Source: JANWZL01 sp037445185 (GTDB lineage: Bacteria > Pseudomonadota > Gammaproteobacteria > Burkholderiales > Thiobacillaceae). Taken from it: a stretch of 10,646 nt of DNA. Location of the stretch: contig JBBIKZ010000085.1 of NCBI GenBank assembly GCA_037445185.1, forward strand, positions 1-10,646, read 5' to 3'. A program made the translations under genes and the position numbers. The notes below the pieces were generated by a model. It did not search any database, had not been told where the DNA came from, and worked only from the letters and a program-made list of their open reading frames with translations. Shown here in pieces: positions 7,423-10,646 of this stretch; position 1 is the stretch's first letter, and each line of letters begins with the position of its first letter.

Positions 7423-8307
7423 TCAGTCCTTCGCTGGCCAAAGACGCGGGTCGACGAGACGGGGGTCATCCACCGCATAGCGGTCCCACGCGAGGGTGGG
7501 CGGATGTTCCAGTGCTGACAGGCATTGACGCCACTGCTCGAGGCTCGCCACACCAACGAGCACCACATCGATCTCGGGCCGCTGGTTGACGAAGGCGAGC
7601 GCCGCAGCCAGGGGTGTGGTGCCGGCCCGCCGGACATCTGCATGGAAGGCGTGGATCACCTGCCGCCAGGGCGTTGAGAAGGCGGGTAGTGCCTCCTCAT
7701 GCATCAATAGCAGACCCTGCAAAAACACGGAACGGGCATGAATCTCGATGCCCCTGTCCGCCAAGGCACGCAGCGTCCCGTCCCGCACGAGCCGCTGGTC
7801 GAAGACGTTGAGCGGCAGCTGGACGAGATCCATCGGATAGCGCTCGAGGATGGCCTCGATTTGCCGTCGCTCATAGACCGAGACGCCGACCTTGGCCACC
7901 CTCCCCTGCACGCGCCACTCCTCAAGGCACGCATAGAGACGCTCGCCGCCGGGTTTGAGGAGGTCATCGGCCTGATGCACGAGCACGCCGGCGATGCGTT
8001 CGACATTCAAGGCGGCGAGGGAGGCATCGAAGGCGGCCTGCACGGTGGCAACCTCTTGCTCGCCAATCACGGGCGAGGAAACGGCGACGGTTTTGCTGAT
8101 GATGCGAAAGCCATCCTCCGGTCGCAACCAGCGCCCGAGTACTGCTTGGGCATGGCCGTAGGCAGGCGCGGTGTCGAGGACCTGCACGCCCGCCGCGCTG
8201 GCCAGCTCCAAAATCTCGCCCACCTCGTCCTCCGGCACCCTGCCCCCCGGATTGGCGATGCCGTAATCGAGACCGAACTGTACGGTGCCGAGCCCCAGTT
8301 TCAGCAT
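7423..8307 (-). CDS. Aldo/keto reductase family protein
   Basis: A 294-residue (alpha/beta)8 NAD(P)H-dependent oxidoreductase. It begins LGLGTVQFGLDYGI (4-17) and retains the full catalytic tetrad of the family: D45 and Y50 (in VLDTAPAYG), K72 (in IISKT) and H111 (in VLVHQADD). Further family features are KVGVSVY (139-145), QLPLNVFDQR (163-172) and a C-terminal VLVGVASLEQ (249-258) cofactor-phosphate region. The ATG overlaps the pseC stop by seven bases, and pseF follows three bases after its own stop, so it is embedded in the operon. The standard Pse pathway contains no such reductase. It could reduce a keto group formed on the sugar, or generate one by running in reverse as a partner for the class III aminotransferase downstream. 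Family assignment is secure and the active site intact; the substrate is unknown. Confidence 0.87.
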   Translation of the reverse strand: MLKLGLGTVQFGLDYGIANPGGRVPEDEVGEILELASAAGVQVLDTAPAYGHAQAVLGRWLRPEDGFRIISKTVAVSSPVIGEQEVATVQAAFDASLAALNVERIAGVLVHQADDLLKPGGERLYACLEEWRVQGRVAKVGVSVYERRQIEAILERYPMDLVQLPLNVFDQRLVRDGTLRALADRGIEIHARSVFLQGLLLMHEEALPAFSTPWRQVIHAFHADVRRAGTTPLAAALAFVNQRPEIDVVLVGVASLEQWRQCLSALEHPPTLAWDRYAVDDPRLVDPRLWPAKD

Positions 8308-9461
8308 GGTTCCCGGCCAAGGGCTTGGCGCAGTGTTTGCACCACATGATCCTGCTCGGCATGGGTCAACCGCGGATGCAGCGGCAGGGTGAGCGCCCCG
8401 GCATAGTAGGCCTCCGCGGCGGGGAAATCGCCCGGCCCGAAGCCGAGACGGCGGTAGTCGGGCTGCAGGTGCACCGGGATGTAGTGCACATTGACCCCGA
8501 TGCCGGCCGCGCGCAACGCGTCGAAGACGGCACGGCGGCGGGACGTATCGTGCAGCCGCACGGTGTAGAGGTGCCAGCTCGAGCGCACGCCGGCAACGCG
8601 GCCGGGCCGATCGAGGGGCAGGCCGGCCAAAAGCGCGTCGTAGCGGGCGGCCAGCGCCTCGCGCCGGGCGACGTACTCTTCCAGGCGCGCGAGCTGCGAC
8701 AGTCCCAGGGCGGCGGCGAAATCGGTCAGGCGATAGTTGTAGCCGAGTTCGATCTGCTGATAGTACCAGCTGCCCTCGCTCTCCCCCTGCATCTCTGCGG
8801 CATCCCGGGTGATGCCGTGGCTTGTGAGCCGCCGTGCCCGACGGGCCAGGGCCGCGTCGTTCGCGAGCAGCATGCCGCCTTCCCCCGTGGTGATGATCTT
8901 GACCGGATGGAAGCTGAAGACGGTGATGTCACTGTGGCGGCAGCTGCCCACCGGGGCGTCGACGTAGTGCCCGCCGATGGCGTGGGAGGCATCCTCGATG
9001 ATGGCAAAGCCGTATTTTTCGCCCAGGGCGCGGATGGCCCGCATGTCGCAGGACTGCCCAGCAAAATGCACCGGCATCACGATCTTGGGCAGTCGTCCGG
9101 TACGGCTTGCTGCGACGAGCTTTTCCTCCAGGACGGCCACACTCATGTTGCGGGTGGCCGGATCGATGTCGACGAAATCCACCTCGGCGCCGCAGTAGCG
9201 CGCGCAGTTTGCGCTGGCGACGAAGGTGATGGGCGAGGTCCAGAGAACGTCGCCGGGGCCCAGTCCCAGCGCGAGGCAGGCGACGTGCAACGCCGAGGTC
9301 GCGCTGTTGGCGGCCACGGCATGGGCTGCGCCCACTGACTGCGCCACCGCCGCCTCGAAGCGCGGCACCATAGGCCCCTGGGTGATCCACTCGGAGCGCA
9401 GGACGGCCGCCACGGCGGCGATGTCCTCCACGCGGATGTCCTGGCGGCCGTAGGGGATCAT
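8301..9461 (-). CDS. pseC: UDP-4-amino-4,6-dideoxy-N-acetyl-L-altrosamine transaminase
   Basis: PseC transfers an amino group from glutamate to C4 of the PseB product. The 386-residue protein is a DegT/DnrJ/EryC1/StrS aminotransferase: it opens with MIPYGRQDI and SEWITQGPMVPRFE (23-36), which are typical of PseC, then shows NSATSALHVA (52-61), the PLP-stacking and pyridine-binding IIEDASHAIGG (154-164, D157), and FSFHPVKIITTGEGG (182-196) with K188 as the Schiff-base lysine. The GYNYRLTDFAAALG block, also characteristic, follows. Length is normal. The start codon overlaps the pseB stop as ATGA (9461-9458), a classic coupling arrangement, and there is no strong separate ribosome site. At its other end it overlaps the reductase gene by seven bases. 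Identification is firm. Confidence 0.94.
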   Translation of the reverse strand: MIPYGRQDIRVEDIAAVAAVLRSEWITQGPMVPRFEAAVAQSVGAAHAVAANSATSALHVACLALGLGPGDVLWTSPITFVASANCARYCGAEVDFVDIDPATRNMSVAVLEEKLVAASRTGRLPKIVMPVHFAGQSCDMRAIRALGEKYGFAIIEDASHAIGGHYVDAPVGSCRHSDITVFSFHPVKIITTGEGGMLLANDAALARRARRLTSHGITRDAAEMQGESEGSWYYQQIELGYNYRLTDFAAALGLSQLARLEEYVARREALAARYDALLAGLPLDRPGRVAGVRSSWHLYTVRLHDTSRRRAVFDALRAAGIGVNVHYIPVHLQPDYRRLGFGPGDFPAAEAYYAGALTLPLHPRLTHAEQDHVVQTLRQALGREPC

Positions 9462-10504
9462 GGGCGGGGACGACCACGCCGTTCCCGTTGCCGGCGATCG
9501 GGATAACAGCCACTCTTGGCAAGCAGTTCCCGGATCTCCTCGACGCTCAGGAACACCGGGTTGGTGCCGGAGGAATACGCGAAGCCCTGCTCCACCGGCC
9601 TGCCGATTTCATCCAGGGAGTTGCTCGTGTAGTCGTGATCATGCCCCCAGAAGCGGATGGCCGGGCGGATGACGTAATGGTCGGGAAACTCCAGGGTGAG
9701 GTGGGAGTCGTCCTCTGGGCACATGACCTCGTGCAGCTTCTCGCCGGGGCGGATGCCGACGATCTCATGCGGCAGGTCGGGTGCCATGGCGGTGGCGAGA
9801 TCGACCACTCGCGCCGAGGGGATCTTGGGCACGAAGATCTCGCCCCCCTGCATGCGCTGGAAATTCTTCAGCACGAACTCCACCCCCTGCTCCAGGGTGA
9901 TCCAGAAGCGCGTCATGCGTGGGTCGGTGATGGGCAGGCGCTTCGCCCCCTCGCCGATCAGCTTGGCGAAAAAAGGCACCACCGAGCCGCGCGAGCCCAC
10001 CACGTTGCCATAGCGCACTACGGCGAAGCGCGTGGGGAAGCTGCCGGCGATGTTGTTGGCGGCGACGAAGAGCTTGTCCGACACCAGCTTGGTCGCGCCG
10101 TAGAGGTTGATGGGGCTCGCCGCCTTGTCGGTGGAGAGGGCGATCACCCGCTTGACCTCGTTGGCGAACGCCGCATGGATGACGTTTTCTGCCCCGCCGA
10201 TGTTGGTGCGCACGCATTCGGTAGGGTTGTATTCCGCCGCCGGCACCTGCTTGAGCGCCGCGGCGTGGACGACGTAATCGATGCCGCGCATGGCCAGGGT
10301 GAGGCGGTCGCGATCGCGCACATCCCCGATGAAAAAGCGCATCGCCGGATGGGTGTACTCCTGCTGCATGTCGAACTGCTTGAGCTCGTCGCGGGAATAG
10401 ACCACCACCCGTTTGGGTCGGTAACGCGCGAGCAGGGTGCGGATGAAGGCCTTGCCGAAGGAACCGGTGCCGCCGGTGATGAGGAGGGATTTGTCGTCGA
10501 ACAC
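9458..10504 (-). CDS. pseB: UDP-N-acetylglucosamine 4,6-dehydratase (inverting)
   Basis: First enzyme of the pathway: dehydrates UDP-GlcNAc at C4/C6 and epimerises C5. The 348-residue short-chain dehydrogenase/reductase (FlaA1 type) has the NADP-binding GGTGSFG (11-17), VVYSRDE (34-40), GDVRD (60-64), LSTDKAASP (123-131) with the D126/K127 pair expected in PseB, and the Y135/K139 dyad in YGATK. VRYGNVVGSRGSVVPFF (163-179) and RPGEKLHE (252-259) complete the family pattern. It has no membrane segments, which separates it from the longer WbpM-like dehydratases. The start is GTG at 10504; the N-terminus MFDDKSLLITGG aligns with the family, though the upstream bases offer only a poor ribosome site. 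The last residues are a basic tail (RRQRERRGRPRP) running into the pseC start. Being first in the operon, it sets the flux and lies nearest the promoter. Confidence 0.95.
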   Translation of the reverse strand: MFDDKSLLITGGTGSFGKAFIRTLLARYRPKRVVVYSRDELKQFDMQQEYTHPAMRFFIGDVRDRDRLTLAMRGIDYVVHAAALKQVPAAEYNPTECVRTNIGGAENVIHAAFANEVKRVIALSTDKAASPINLYGATKLVSDKLFVAANNIAGSFPTRFAVVRYGNVVGSRGSVVPFFAKLIGEGAKRLPITDPRMTRFWITLEQGVEFVLKNFQRMQGGEIFVPKIPSARVVDLATAMAPDLPHEIVGIRPGEKLHEVMCPEDDSHLTLEFPDHYVIRPAIRFWGHDHDYTSNSLDEIGRPVEQGFAYSSGTNPVFLSVEEIRELLAKSGCYPDRRQRERRGRPRP

Positions 10505-10646
10505 GGGGGAGTCGCGCCTATGCGAGGGGGAATCTGGGACCTTCCTAGCAGCCTGTCGGACTTGATATATACCATAATCATAATCGTTGATTTGCGCACA
10601 GGAGCAGACATGGCTTTTCTCAGTTGTGTACCATTCTTTCTGTAAA
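10505..10646 (-). promoter_or_regulatory. Upstream region of the pse operon with candidate promoter
   Basis: This is the only sizeable non-coding stretch seen. Its central part (about 10561-10590) is clearly richer in A/T than the surrounding genes. On the minus strand TGGTATATAT (10574-10565) looks like an extended -10 element; a convincing -35 hexamer at 17 bases is not apparent. Transcription from it would start near 10559 and leave a leader of about 55 bases before the pseB GTG. No operator, riboswitch or terminator could be recognised. Sigma-54 or sigma-28 flagellar promoter patterns were looked for and not found in convincing form. The stretch also holds a sequence (about 10545-10564) that may be an insertion-sequence end, and a short plus-strand reading frame at 10610-10645. 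Confidence 0.4.

Noticed and set aside
8325..9338. Plus-strand open frame of 337 codons opposite pseC
   Set aside because: Antisense shadow of pseC; rich in Gly, Arg and His as expected from reverse reading, with no family motif.
2115..10504. Legionaminic rather than pseudaminic acid pathway
   Set aside because: PseB (FlaA1 type GGTGSFG), PseC and the MSGNHNQS synthase motif are the Pse forms; a LegB-like dehydratase and a LegG-type hydrolysing epimerase are absent.
9488..10645. Plus-strand open frame of 385 codons opposite pseB
   Set aside because: Antisense shadow of pseB. Only its last 12 codons, beyond the operon start, were considered separately as a short frame.
10505..10646. Sigma-54 or sigma-28 flagellar promoter
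   Set aside because: TGGTAC occurs on the minus strand, but the required GC element at -12 is missing, and no sigma-28 pattern with proper spacing was found.

Overview
The window holds one compact, unidirectional (minus-strand) gene cluster that reads as a pseudaminic acid (Pse) biosynthesis and flagellin-glycosylation operon. The genes lie end to end from about 10504 down to 1, overlapping or separated by at most 12 bases. By eye the GC content is high, and the gene set (PseB, PseC, PseG, PseH, PseI plus a Maf-type motility factor) is typical of a polarly flagellated Gram-negative bacterium. A GC-rich proteobacterium, possibly a betaproteobacterium, is the best guess; no rRNA or taxonomic marker confirms it.

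Layout in transcription order: a 142-base AT-richer upstream stretch (10505-10646) with a candidate promoter; pseB (UDP-GlcNAc 4,6-dehydratase/5-epimerase, 10504-9458); pseC (aminotransferase, 9461-8301); an aldo/keto reductase (8307-7423); an SpsF-type cytidylyltransferase filling the PseF slot (7419-6613); a class I SAM-dependent methyltransferase (6650-5982); a class III, glutamate-1-semialdehyde-like aminotransferase (5982-4693); a natural fusion of PseG and PseH (4680-3160); pseI (3167-2115); a Maf/DUF115 protein, the probable flagellin Pse transferase (2108-33); and the first nine codons of a further gene (29-1) leaving the window.

How the genes work together: PseB, PseC, PseH, PseG and PseI cover the five steps from UDP-GlcNAc to pseudaminic acid, with PseG and PseH fused into one chain. 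The SpsF-type enzyme would make CMP-Pse, and Maf would attach the sugar to flagellin Ser/Thr in the cytoplasm before export. The aldo/keto reductase, methyltransferase and class III aminotransferase are not needed for standard Pse. They sit inside the operon with tight translational coupling, so they most likely tailor the sugar (or make a precursor) and yield an unusual, possibly methylated or extra-amino, nonulosonic acid. That is the main candidate for undescribed chemistry here. Other points of note are an eight-G run inside pseI, a 38-base overlap between the cytidylyltransferase and methyltransferase genes, three GTG starts, and a possible insertion-sequence end just upstream of the operon.
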